From: Roseococcus sp. SYP-B2431
Lineage (GTDB): Bacteria > Pseudomonadota > Alphaproteobacteria > Acetobacterales > Acetobacteraceae
DNA: 64,000 nt
Direction of reading: 5' to 3'
Assembly (NCBI RefSeq): GCF_004336745.1
Contig: NZ_SJXD01000022.1
Location: 1 to 64,000 of the forward strand
In this document: positions 56,517 to 64,000 of the stretch, in pieces
How positions within the stretch are numbered: the stretch's first letter is position 1
How the letters are laid out: each line of letters starts with the position of its first letter
Translations under genes and position numbers: made by a program
The notes under the pieces: model-generated
Told to the model about the DNA's origin: nothing
Databases searched by the model: none
Seen by the model: the letters and a program-made list of their open reading frames with translations, nothing else

Positions 56517-56567
56517 GGGCTCCTCCGCCCCCTCCATAGCCCGGATTCCGCCGCCGCGCAGGGCCTG

Positions 56568-57923
56568 TCAGGCCCTTTCCGCGACCTGCGAGGCCGGCAA
56601 GGCGCCGAGCGCCACCGCCTCGCCGAGCAGCAGCAGGATGGGACCGTCGCCCGCCCAGCCCGGCGCCTGGGCCACCACCTGGGCGAAGCTGCCACGCAGA
56701 TCGCGCTGCCGGGGCGAGCCGCCACGCTCGATCAGGGCCGCGGGGGTGGCAAGGTCGAAGCCCTCCCGCGCCAGGCCGTCGCGGAGCGCGGCGAGCGTCG
56801 TGAGGCCCATATAGACGGCCAGCGTCTGCCGCGAGCGGGCGAGTGCGGGAAAGTCCAGGTCCAGCCGGCCCTCGCGCGTGTGGCCGGTGACGAAGGTGAG
56901 CATCTGCGCCGCGTCGCGATGGGTCAGCGGGATGCCGGCCTGCGCCGCGCAGCCGAGGGCCGCGGTAACGCCGGGCACCACCTCGAAGGGAATGCCGGCG
57001 GCGGCCAGGGCCTGGGCCTCCTCGCCGCCACGGCCGAAGACGAAGGGGTCGCCGCCCTTGAGGCGCACCACGCGCAGCCCCTCGCGCGCCAGCTCGACGA
57101 GCAGCGTGTTGATGCCCTCCTGCGGCACGCAATGCGCCGCGCGCCTCTTGCCGACGAAGATGCGGCGCGCATCGCGCCGGGCGAGGTCGAGCACCTCGGC
57201 GCTGACCAGGCGGTCATGGACGATGACGTCGGCCTCGCCCAGCGCGCGCAGGGCGCGCAGCGTGAGGAGGTCGGCCGCGCCGGGGCCGCCGCCGACCAGC
57301 TGGACGAAGCCGCGCGGCGCGGCGTCGGCGGCGTCGAGCATGCGGGCGAAGGCGGCTTCGGCCTCGGACTGGCGGCCGCTCAGGGCCAGCTCGGCCGGCT
57401 CGCCGGTCAGGGCGCGCTCCATGAAGCTGCGGCGCGCGGGCAGGCTCGGCAGGCGCGCACGGACGGCCCGCTGGAAGTGCCGGCCCAGCGCGGCGACACG
57501 CCCGATGAGCGGCGGCAGCGCCGCCTCCACCTTCTGGCGGATCAGCCGCGCCAGCACGGGCGCCGCGCCGCCCGTCGAAATACCGATCGTGATGTCGTCG
57601 CGCGTCACGATGGCCGGCGTGATGAAGCTGCACAGCTCCGGACGGTCCACCACGTTGACCGGAATGCCGCGGCGCAGGCAGGCCTCGTGCAGGGCGTGCA
57701 GTTCCTCCTCCGGCGCGCCGGCGGCCACGACGAGGGCGCAGCCGTCCAGCAGCGGCTCCTCGAAATGCGCGGCCTCGCGCAGCTCCGCGCCGGCCGCACG
57801 CAGCAGCGCGGATTTGGCCGCGAGCGCCTCGCCCTCTCCGAGGAGGAGCACCGGCCGGCCCGCGAGGTCCAGGAAGGCGGGAAAATGGCGCATCAGGCGG
57901 GGATTTTCGGCCTCGCGCAGCAT
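56568..57923 (-). CDS. cysG: Siroheme synthase CysG
   Basis: Trifunctional enzyme making siroheme for sulfite/nitrite reductases from uroporphyrinogen III. N-terminal precorrin-2 dehydrogenase/ferrochelatase domain (RPVLLLGEGEALAAKSALLRAAGA; ISTGGAAPVLARLIRQKVEA) and C-terminal SUMT methyltransferase domain (GFVQLVGGGPGAADLLTLRAL, HDRLVS, VVRLKGGDPFVFGRGGEEA). Start ATG 57923 gives 451 residues; ATG 57893 (MRHFPAFLDLAGRP) is a close alternative. It follows cbpM by 34 bp. Confidence 0.95.
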   Translation of the reverse strand: MLREAENPRLMRHFPAFLDLAGRPVLLLGEGEALAAKSALLRAAGAELREAAHFEEPLLDGCALVVAAGAPEEELHALHEACLRRGIPVNVVDRPELCSFITPAIVTRDDITIGISTGGAAPVLARLIRQKVEAALPPLIGRVAALGRHFQRAVRARLPSLPARRSFMERALTGEPAELALSGRQSEAEAAFARMLDAADAAPRGFVQLVGGGPGAADLLTLRALRALGEADVIVHDRLVSAEVLDLARRDARRIFVGKRRAAHCVPQEGINTLLVELAREGLRVVRLKGGDPFVFGRGGEEAQALAAAGIPFEVVPGVTAALGCAAQAGIPLTHRDAAQMLTFVTGHTREGRLDLDFPALARSRQTLAVYMGLTTLAALRDGLAREGFDLATPAALIERGGSPRQRDLRGSFAQVVAQAPGWAGDGPILLLLGEAVALGALPASQVAERA

Positions 57924-57957
57924 GCGGTCAATTCCGGCCTGCCGCGACAGGCGCCGC

Positions 57958-58227
57958 TCAGCCCGGGAGGGCGCCAAGGTCGCGCAGGCGGCGGCGCAGG
58001 GCGTAGAGCTGGTCCAGCAGCGAAAGGACGACGGGCAGCGCCTCCTCGTTCACCTGCATCACGTCGCGCAGCTCGAGGATGAGGCGGACGCGCTCGGCGT
58101 CGATCTCCTCGAAGATCAGCTCGGCGCCGCGGCGCTCGGCGCGGACATGGCCGGCGCAGATCCAGCGCTCCAGGTCGCCCTCCTGAAGCGAGGAGAAGCG
58201 GGCGCAGAGGATGTCGAGGGTGATCAC
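57958..58227 (-). CDS. cbpM: Chaperone modulator CbpM
   Basis: An 89-residue MerR-like winged protein that binds and inhibits the J-domain of CbpA. The sequence ITLDILCARFSSLQEGDLERWICAGHVRAER and a helical end LLDQLYALRRRLRDLGAL fit the family. The GTG start at 58227 overlaps the cbpA stop (GTGA), so the two are made together. Confidence 0.9.
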   Translation of the reverse strand: MITLDILCARFSSLQEGDLERWICAGHVRAERRGAELIFEEIDAERVRLILELRDVMQVNEEALPVVLSLLDQLYALRRRLRDLGALPG

Positions 58228-59159
58228 TCCCCGAACTCCAGCCCGGCGCGGGGATCCTCCGGGTGTTCCGGTTCCCAGCCGCGGACGAATTCCTCGAGCG
58301 CGGCGTCGGGCGTGCCGACCGCCACCCGCAGCGTGAGGAAGAGATCGCCGGCCGCGCGCTGGCCGTGCCCGGCCACGCCCTTGCCGCGCAGGCGGATGGT
58401 GCGGCCGCTGTCGCTGCCGGCGGGCAGGTTCACGCGGAGCGAGCCGTGCGGCGTCGGCACCACCACCGGGCCGCCGAGGACCGTCTCCTTCAGCGTCACG
58501 GGCAGGTCCATGCGGAGATCGTTGCCGTCGCGTCGGAGGAATTCGTGGGCCGCCACATCGAGCTCGATGAGCGCGTCGCCCGCGGGGCCGCCGTTGCCGC
58601 CGGGCCCGCCCTGGCCGCGGAGGCGCAGCACCTGGCCGGAGACGACGCCGGGCGGAATCTTCACGCTGAGCGCCTTGCCGTCCGGCAGGGTGAGCTGGCG
58701 GGTGGCGCCGCGCACGGCGTCGAGGAAGGCGACGTTCAGGCGATAGGATTCGTCCGTGCCGCGGCGCGGCCCCGTCTCGGCACGGCGCCGCGCCTCGAAG
58801 ATATCGGCGAAGAGATCCTCGAACATGCCCTCGGGGGCCTGGCCGTAGCGGGCGCCGAAGGGCTCCTCCGCCTGCCGGCGATAGCCGCCCGGATTGAATC
58901 CGCCCGGGCCGCCATAGCCGGGCGGCGCCTTCTCCTGGCCCTCGGCGTCGATCTCGCCGCGGTCGTAGCGCGCGCGCCGCTCAGGGTCGGACAGGAGGTC
59001 ATGGGCGGCGGAGGCGGCCTTGAATTTCTCCTCGGCCTCGGGCTTGCCGGGATTCAGGTCCGGATGGTGCTTGCGCGCGAGCTTGCGGTAGGCCGACTTG
59101 ATCGCCTCCGGCGTTGCGTCGCGCGCCACTCCCAGGACCTTGTAAGGATCTTCCGCCAT
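58224..59159 (-). CDS. cbpA: DnaJ-class curved-DNA-binding co-chaperone CbpA
   Basis: A 311-residue Hsp40. J-domain (about 4-66: YKVLGVARDATPEAIKSAYRKLARKHHPD with the HPD motif), Gly/Pro-rich linker, and DnaJ C-terminal substrate domains without the zinc-finger (LPDGKALSVKIPPGVVSGQVLRLRGQGG). The missing Cys cluster and the adjacent cbpM support CbpA over DnaJ. ATG 59159 overlaps the preceding stop (TGATG). Confidence 0.93.
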   Translation of the reverse strand: MAEDPYKVLGVARDATPEAIKSAYRKLARKHHPDLNPGKPEAEEKFKAASAAHDLLSDPERRARYDRGEIDAEGQEKAPPGYGGPGGFNPGGYRRQAEEPFGARYGQAPEGMFEDLFADIFEARRRAETGPRRGTDESYRLNVAFLDAVRGATRQLTLPDGKALSVKIPPGVVSGQVLRLRGQGGPGGNGGPAGDALIELDVAAHEFLRRDGNDLRMDLPVTLKETVLGGPVVVPTPHGSLRVNLPAGSDSGRTIRLRGKGVAGHGQRAAGDLFLTLRVAVGTPDAALEEFVRGWEPEHPEDPRAGLEFGE

Positions 59160-59641
59160 CAGCCGTCCGAACGCGGAACCCAGGGCAGACGCGCGATGTC
59201 GATGCCGTCGTCGCGGAGGGCCTCGGCCTCCTCGTCGCTGGCCTCGCCGTAGATGCCGCGCGCCTCGACCTCGCCCTCATGGATGCGGCGGGCCTCCTTG
59301 GCGAAGTCGGGACCGACATAGTCGCAATTGGTCTCGATCTCGTGGCGCATGCGCTGGAGGAGGGCCACGACCTGCGCAGGCATGGGGCCGGCCGCATGGT
59401 GGGGGCCCTCGGCGGGCGGCGCGGGCGGCTTCGCGGGCAAGGCGGGCGGCGCCTCAGCGCGGCCCTTCACGCCCGGCGCCTTCGCGACGGCCGGCGTCAT
59501 CAGCGCCTTGGAGACGCGCGCCTCCCCGCAGGTCGGGCATTCGACGAGGCCCGCCTCGGCCATGCGGTCATAGGCGGCGCCGTCCTTGAACCAGCTCTCG
59601 AACTGGTGCTCGTTTTCGCAACGTAGTGAAAAGCGGATCAT
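59159..59641 (-). CDS. DUF1178 family protein
   Basis: A 160-residue protein with the DUF1178 pattern: MIRFSLRCENEHQFESWFKDGAAYDRMAEAGLVECPTCGEARVSKALMTP, giving a CxxC plus an upstream Cys as a likely zinc knuckle, a Pro/Ala linker and a C-terminal helical part (NCDYVGPDFAKEARRIHEGEVE). Function unknown. It commonly sits next to grxC in alphaproteobacteria, as here (grxC is 94 bp upstream). Confidence 0.92.
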   Translation of the reverse strand: MIRFSLRCENEHQFESWFKDGAAYDRMAEAGLVECPTCGEARVSKALMTPAVAKAPGVKGRAEAPPALPAKPPAPPAEGPHHAAGPMPAQVVALLQRMRHEIETNCDYVGPDFAKEARRIHEGEVEARGIYGEASDEEAEALRDDGIDIARLPWVPRSDG

Positions 59642-59734
59642 TCCGGTGAACCTCGACCGGATGGGCCCTGATGGCAACCGGTCATCTCGGCTTCACATGG
59701 GGAGAGATGGAGCGCCCTGACAAGACGGGCGTTT

Positions 59735-59992
59735 TCACGCCGCCAGCAGCGCATCCAGCTTGCCGGCGCGCTCCAGCGCCGAGAGATCGTCCGAACCACC
59801 GATGGGCTTCCCGTCGATGAAGATCTGCGGGACCGTCGTGCGGCCGCCCGAGCGCTCGATCGCGTCCTTGCGGGCCTGGCTGCCGCGCGGCGCATCGAAT
59901 TCCTGGAAATCGACGCCCTTTCGCTCGAGCAGGGCGCGCGCCCGGTCGCAATAGGGACAGAAGACCTGCGTGTAGATTTCGACCTGTGCCAT
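59735..59992 (-). CDS. grxC: Glutaredoxin 3
   Basis: An 85-residue glutathione-dependent disulfide reductase with the redox motif CPYC in VEIYTQVFCPYCDRARALL, the cis-Pro TVPQIFI and the glutathione-binding GGSDDL segment. ATG 59992; upstream frame extensions are not protein-like. It lies in a comF-grxC-DUF1178 neighbourhood, here separated from comF by a gene on the opposite strand. Confidence 0.95.
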   Translation of the reverse strand: MAQVEIYTQVFCPYCDRARALLERKGVDFQEFDAPRGSQARKDAIERSGGRTTVPQIFIDGKPIGGSDDLSALERAGKLDALLAA

Positions 59993-60191
59993 GCGTTCAT
60001 AGAAAGGCTCGGCCGCCGCGTTTTGCAAGTCACCCATTGCAAGTCGCCACCGGCCCTCCCTCGCGCCAAGGCTCGGCGCGGTGGGCGTGGCTCGAACGTC
60101 AGCGGGCACAATCGGCCGACCGGATCCAGCAACGGTCTTCCGCAGCCTGCAAATTTCGGTGTAAATAACAACCGGAAGTTGTTCAAATGCC

Positions 60192-60944
60192 ATGTCATAC
60201 AACCGGAGAGAACGGGTGCTGAACCTCGACACCGTCTGGAAGATGTCCGCTCCCTACAAGATCCATTCCTATGTGAAGGACGTCTACTCGCCACCCAAGC
60301 CCGCCGTCCGGCCTTCCGGGCCGCTTGAGCCGGGCGATATCCTGCTCAAGATGAATGATAAAAGTCTCCTGAACATCGGCATCAGCCTTGTCGAGGCGGC
60401 GACACTCACCGGAGACCACGCGGCCTTCTCGCATGCGGGGCTCGCCAGCTCCGGGACGATGATCGCGGAAATGAGCAAGGAGGGGCTGAACAACCACAAT
60501 CTGTCCGGCGAGAATGCCGGATACACCTACGACGTCTTCAGGTGCCAGTTCCGCCAGATCGCGCTTGCCGCCGTGGAAGCGAACAACGCCCTCATGCGGG
60601 CCGGTAAGGTGAACTATACCATTCTGGGCGCCGGCCTGTCCGCCTTGCCGTCGCTGATATCGAGCAGCAACGAGAACCGGCTTCAGCGCGCCATTCGGAA
60701 CATCAAGGCCCACCGATTCGATCTATTCTGTTCCGAGCATGTTGTCTTTTGCTATGTAGCCGCCCTTGAGGACAACAACACGCTCACAAGCGTCAGCCAT
60801 CAGTCGAAGAATCTGACCATGCACGACTTCTTTGATCGCGAGCCAGGGCATTATAGCCCAAGCTACCTCTACGGCACCCTCATCAACCACAAGTTCTTCC
60901 AATATGTCGGCCGCTGCCGGGGCGCGAAATGGATCGCGTCCTGA
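60192..60944 (+). CDS. Hypothetical permuted papain-like (YiiX/NlpC-P60 type) protein
   Basis: A 250-residue protein without signal peptide. LEPGDILLKMNDKSLL, then FSHAGLASSGTMIAEMSKEG (candidate catalytic His) and FDLFCSEHVVFCYVAAL (candidate catalytic Cys) follow the order of circularly permuted NlpC/P60-type YiiX/YebB enzymes: GD, then His, then Cys. It could be an amidase, thioesterase or transferase. The coding region is lower in GC than its neighbours and interrupts the comF-grxC neighbourhood on the opposite strand, which suggests insertion. Start: ATG 60192; ATG 60243 is an alternative. No partner gene is seen. Confidence 0.65.
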   Translation: MSYNRRERVLNLDTVWKMSAPYKIHSYVKDVYSPPKPAVRPSGPLEPGDILLKMNDKSLLNIGISLVEAATLTGDHAAFSHAGLASSGTMIAEMSKEGLNNHNLSGENAGYTYDVFRCQFRQIALAAVEANNALMRAGKVNYTILGAGLSALPSLISSSNENRLQRAIRNIKAHRFDLFCSEHVVFCYVAALEDNNTLTSVSHQSKNLTMHDFFDREPGHYSPSYLYGTLINHKFFQYVGRCRGAKWIAS

Positions 60945-60962
60945 CAGTCGCCGAGGGCGGGT

Positions 60963-61739
60963 TCAGGACAGCCTCTCCAGCCGCGGATCGGGGACGCGCG
61001 CGGCGGCCAGCACTGCCACCGCGGCCGCCCCGCCCCCCAGCAGAACCCGGGCGCAGGCATCCGCCGTCGCGCCGCTGGTCAGCACATCGTCGATGAGGAG
61101 CACGCGTCGGCCCGCCAGCTTGGGGCCGGCGCCCCGGGCGAGCGCGAAGGCGCCGAGCAGGGCCGCCTCGCGTTGCCTCGCCCCCAATTCCCCCAAGGGC
61201 TTCGTCGGGCGCACCCGGCGCAGCAGCATGGGATCGAAGCGCTTGCCGGACATGCGGGACAGTTCCGAAGCCAGCAGGGCGGCCTGGTTGTGCCGGCGCC
61301 GGAAGAGCCTCCAGCGGTGCAGCGGCACCGGGACCAGCAGGTCGGCGGCCCGGAGCAGCCCCGCCCCGGCGCGCGCCATGTGGCGGGCCAGCGGCCTGGC
61401 CAGCTCGGTGCGGTCCCGATGCTTGAAGGGCAGGATCAGCGCCTTGGCGCCATCGTCGTAGCGGAGCGCGGCCCGGGCGGCGGAAAAGGCCGGCGGGGCG
61501 GCCACACAGGCCTCGCACCAGAATCCCTCCGGCTGGCGCAAGCCCGTGCCGTCATGCGGAAAGGGCACGCCGCAGACCTCGCAGAGCGGCGGGGTCACGA
61601 AGGAAAGGCGGGAGAAGCAGGCGGGGCACAACCCGCCCTGCTCGCCGACCGGGGTGTCGCAGGTCAGGCAGATCGGCGGCAGCAGGGCGTCGAGAATCCC
61701 GACGCCCAGCCGCCTCAGGGCTGGAGCGACGGCTACCAG
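60963..61739 (-). CDS. ComF family phosphoribosyltransferase-like protein
   Basis: About 250 residues: an N-terminal zinc-ribbon region (PPICLTCDTPVGEQGGLCPACF and CEVCGVPF, CEACV) and a phosphoribosyltransferase domain with PVPLHRWRLFRRRHNQAALLA and the PRPP loop VLLIDDVLTSGATADAC. ComF proteins are linked to DNA uptake and use. There is no ATG, GTG or TTG in this frame near the expected start; the frame is open past the rhodanese stop. A CTG at 61739 or 61718, or reinitiation coupled to the rhodanese stop at 61733, is possible. The product is clear, the 5' end is not. Confidence 0.85.
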   Translation of the reverse strand: MVAVAPALRRLGVGILDALLPPICLTCDTPVGEQGGLCPACFSRLSFVTPPLCEVCGVPFPHDGTGLRQPEGFWCEACVAAPPAFSAARAALRYDDGAKALILPFKHRDRTELARPLARHMARAGAGLLRAADLLVPVPLHRWRLFRRRHNQAALLASELSRMSGKRFDPMLLRRVRPTKPLGELGARQREAALLGAFALARGAGPKLAGRRVLLIDDVLTSGATADACARVLLGGGAAAVAVLAAARVPDPRLERLS

Positions 61740-63268
61740 GCGCCGAAGCGCGAATCGCCGTCGCGCTCGACCTCGTGGACGAGGTCGATCTCCCAGGACA
61801 GGTATGCGTGCATCGCCGCCTCGACGCCGGAATTCCGGTCGTAGGGGCGGAGGTACCAGTCCACGCAGGCTTCGTCCGGCGGCGTCTGGCGGTCTGCGGC
61901 GACGGGCAGGCCGGCAGCCTTCCAGGCGGCGACGCCGCCCTCCAGCACGCGCGCGCCGGGAACCTCGGCGGCGGCGAGATGGGCCACCATCGGGTCCGGC
62001 GCGGTGACGACCACGGGGCCATCGGTCTTCGGGATGCGCCCGCGCACCGCCCAGACCGAGCCCGGGATGTGCCCCGCCCGGAAGTCGATGGAGCGCGTGA
62101 GGTCCACCACCGTCACGCCCGTCTCGGCGGCGAGGGCCTGCGAGGTGATGGCCGGGGCGAGCTTCACCTCCGGCGCCTCGGGCTTCCAGGGGCCGGTCGC
62201 CAAGGCGCCCTTCAGGGTGTCCTGGACGACATAGACCTCCCAGCCACCCATCTGGCGCAGCCAGGCGGCCGACATGCGGGCGCGGACCGTGTCGTCGTCG
62301 GCCAGGATCACGCGCGCGCCGCGCACGGCGATCCACTGGTCCGTCGCCTGCACGAGCTGCCCGCCCGGCGCGTGCCGGAAGCCGGGAATATGGCCGGCCG
62401 CGTATTCCTCGGCCGCGCGGACGTCGAGCGCATAGGTCGTGCGGCTGTCGTCGGCGAGCATGGCCTCCGCGGCGGCGCGGCTGATCAGCTTCACGCCGTT
62501 CTCCGCGGCAAAGGCGGTGGCGCGTTGCAGGGCCAGCCCGGCGCTCTTCGGCGTGCCGGGGGCGTAGCTGCGGGTCTGGCCGCGCTCGACGGTGAAGCCG
62601 GCCAGCTCCCAACCCATGGTGCCGTTGCGCAGGGCCACGATGCGGTTGGGCACGCCCGCCCGGCGCAGGCTCTCGGCGCCCATGATGCTGCGCGTGCGGC
62701 CGGCGCAGTTCACGACGATCGTCGTCTCCGCGTCGGGAACGAGATCGCCGATGCGATAGGCCAGCTCCCCGCCCGGCACGTTCACCGCGCCAGGGATGGT
62801 CATCTTCACGTATTCGTCCATCGGGCGGCTGTCGAGGATGACCATCGGCCTGCCGGAATCGACCATCGCCTGGAGTTCCGGCGGATCGACGCTCTCGGTG
62901 CCGTAATGGTGCTCGACCCATTCGCCGAAGGCCTTGGAGGGCACATGCACGCCGGTGAAGACGACATGGCCCGCCGCCTTCCAGGCCGGCGTGCCGCCCT
63001 TCAGCACATGGACATCCGCATAGCCGATCGAGGTCAGGTATTCGGCCAGCTTCGCCGCATGCCCCTCGCCGCCATCCACGCAGACCACGCGCGTCGCCCT
63101 GCGCGGCAGCAGCGCGCGGGCACGCAGCTCTTTCTTCGAGAGCGGGCAGGGCACGGCCCAGAAGAGGTGGCCGTGGCCGAACTCGCCCTCCTCGCGCGCA
63201 TCGAGGATCGCGAGCTCGCCGCCGCGGGAGATCCAGGCCTTGAGGTCGGCCGACGTGACGAAGCGCAT
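61733..63268 (-). CDS. Rhodanese-like sulfurtransferase with four tandem domains
   Basis: A 511-residue cytoplasmic protein of four rhodanese domains. Domain 1 (about 1-105) has Cys in VVCVDGGEGHAA; domain 2 (about 120-240) has the intact active loop VVNCAGRTRS; domain 3 (about 270-375) has Asp instead of Cys (VILADDDTVRA); domain 4 (about 385-480) has VVVTAPDPMVA without Cys. So two domains may transfer sulfur and two look structural. ATG 63268 overlaps the stop of the dioxygenase gene (TGATG), so the two are coexpressed in thiol metabolism. Confidence 0.92.
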   Translation of the reverse strand: MRFVTSADLKAWISRGGELAILDAREEGEFGHGHLFWAVPCPLSKKELRARALLPRRATRVVCVDGGEGHAAKLAEYLTSIGYADVHVLKGGTPAWKAAGHVVFTGVHVPSKAFGEWVEHHYGTESVDPPELQAMVDSGRPMVILDSRPMDEYVKMTIPGAVNVPGGELAYRIGDLVPDAETTIVVNCAGRTRSIMGAESLRRAGVPNRIVALRNGTMGWELAGFTVERGQTRSYAPGTPKSAGLALQRATAFAAENGVKLISRAAAEAMLADDSRTTYALDVRAAEEYAAGHIPGFRHAPGGQLVQATDQWIAVRGARVILADDDTVRARMSAAWLRQMGGWEVYVVQDTLKGALATGPWKPEAPEVKLAPAITSQALAAETGVTVVDLTRSIDFRAGHIPGSVWAVRGRIPKTDGPVVVTAPDPMVAHLAAAEVPGARVLEGGVAAWKAAGLPVAADRQTPPDEACVDWYLRPYDRNSGVEAAMHAYLSWEIDLVHEVERDGDSRFGAW

Positions 63269-63897
63269 CAGGCCTTCGCGCCGCCAGAGGGCGTCGCAGA
63301 GGTCGCCTTCATGAAGTTCTTGTTGTAGTAGGAGACCACGCCCGTCTGGTCGTCGAAGGCGCGGCGGCCGTCGAGCTTCTCCAGCGCCAGCCCGTACATG
63401 TGCAGATGCCGCGTCGGCTTCGTGCCCATGGTGTGGATGGAGTGGATGTCGTCGGGCATCAGGCAGATTCCGCGGCCCGGCTCCACCATGACCTCCTCCT
63501 TCACGCGCATCTCGCAGCGCTCCGGATCCTTCCCGTCGTCGAGGCGCTCGTAGACCTTGTTCAGCTCCTGCCCGTCCACGGCGACGACCACGGCCCAGGT
63601 GGTGTGGTCGTGCGGCTTGGTCGCGTTGCCGGGGTTCAGCGCGTTCATGTAGAGGGCGAAGCGGTTGTTCTCGTCCTCCTGGAGCAGGTAGCGGTTGCTG
63701 CCCTTCTCGCCGTTGGGCGGCGACGGGAACTCGCTGCTGGGGAACAGGTGCTCCTGCGCGGCCAGGGCCAGCAGCTCGCCGCGGATGCGCTCCAGCGCCG
63801 GCCGGGTGACGCCCATGCTCGACTCGATCTCGCGAATGCGGCCGATGGTCGCGGCCACGGCGGCGGCGCGGGCCGCCTTCACATCCATCGTGTTCAT
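63268..63897 (-). CDS. Cysteine dioxygenase family protein (thiol dioxygenase, cupin)
   Basis: A 209-residue non-heme iron dioxygenase. TKPHDHTTWAVVVAVDGQELN contains the cupin HxH pair and MPDDIHSIHTMG the third His. The family oxidises cysteine or 3-mercaptopropionate to a sulfinate; bacterial members of this length include 3-mercaptopropionate dioxygenases. The fused-stop overlap with the multidomain rhodanese gene supports a role in thiol sulfur breakdown. ATG 63897 (MNTMDVKAARAAAVAAT) is preceded by AGGAGG in ideal position. Confidence 0.88.
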   Translation of the reverse strand: MNTMDVKAARAAAVAATIGRIREIESSMGVTRPALERIRGELLALAAQEHLFPSSEFPSPPNGEKGSNRYLLQEDENNRFALYMNALNPGNATKPHDHTTWAVVVAVDGQELNKVYERLDDGKDPERCEMRVKEEVMVEPGRGICLMPDDIHSIHTMGTKPTRHLHMYGLALEKLDGRRAFDDQTGVVSYYNKNFMKATSATPSGGAKA

Positions 63898-64000
63898 CTG
63901 AGGCTCCTCCTGAATTCAAAGGAAGATAGTCCCGCTTGCGCCGCCGCGCCACCGGTCGCAGATGGAGCGGGTGGAAACCCCTCCCGCCATTTTCGACCGC

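Noticed and set aside
56561-56579. Hairpin AGGGCCT / AGGCCCT at the cysG stop
   Set aside because: Seven-bp stem with TTCC on the plus strand where no gene ends, and no T-run on the minus strand; not called as a terminator.
59717-59737. Hairpin GCGCCC / GGGCG followed by TTTT between DUF1178 and grxC
   Set aside because: The T-run reads on the plus strand, where no gene precedes it; the stem is short.

Overview
The window is high-GC chromosomal DNA of an alphaproteobacterium. Gene content and order (a phasin followed by clpS-clpA, an ATP12-type F1 assembly chaperone, DUF1178, CbpA/CbpM, a comF/grxC/DUF1178 neighbourhood, lptF-lptG-lptD-surA-ksgA, and several TctC/Bug-type binding proteins) suggest Rhodospirillales, most likely a Roseomonas-like member of the Acetobacteraceae. 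This is inferred from content; no 16S or database comparison was possible.

Layout. 0-7.6 kb: start of a UDP-glucose dehydrogenase gene, galU, a D,D-carboxypeptidase, a phasin, clpS-clpA, an AhpD-like protein and a lipoprotein esterase. 7.6-9.2 kb: tRNA-Glu followed by a small foreign-looking islet with a frameshifted polysaccharide pyruvyl transferase gene and a candidate small RNA with a strong terminator. 9.2-13.3 kb: CoA transferase with a TctC-type binding protein, a tiny protein, a hemolysin-III-type membrane protein and a CnbZ-like protein. 13.5-23.6 kb: a four-gene unit encoding a TpsB transporter, a 1526-residue TpsA exoprotein, a CHAT-protease lipoprotein and a glycosyltransferase-like protein. 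23.7-25.9 kb: a PHB-depolymerase-type esterase, then an orphan polymorphic-toxin C-terminal module interrupted by one stop codon, followed by its probable immunity gene. 25.9-34.5 kb: malic enzyme, a transmembrane Ser/Thr kinase with a minisatellite, tRNA-Leu, lipB, an atypical CDF-type transporter and an RhlE-type helicase. 34.2-38.5 kb: rluC-asmA-atp12-acyP operon. 38.6-51.1 kb: a papain-like orphan, a metallo-hydrolase, the LPS-transport/OMP-assembly cluster without pdxA, an FAD dehydrogenase, tsaC and cysQ. 51.2-60.0 kb: two tandem M17 aminopeptidases, an oxidoreductase, holC, a second TctC protein, cysG, cbpM-cbpA, DUF1178 and grxC. 60.2-63.9 kb: a second papain-like orphan lying between grxC and comF, then comF, a four-domain rhodanese and a cysteine-dioxygenase-type enzyme.

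The most interesting signals are the TpsB-TpsA-CHAT-glycosyltransferase unit, the toxin remnant whose reading frame continues exactly past a single TAA to the immunity gene, the pyruvyl transferase gene broken by an exact 8-bp tandem duplication, and a shared TGC-rich palindromic motif upstream of both PHA-related genes (phasin and depolymerase). Most long ORFs antisense to the genes listed here are GC-driven shadows and are not annotated.
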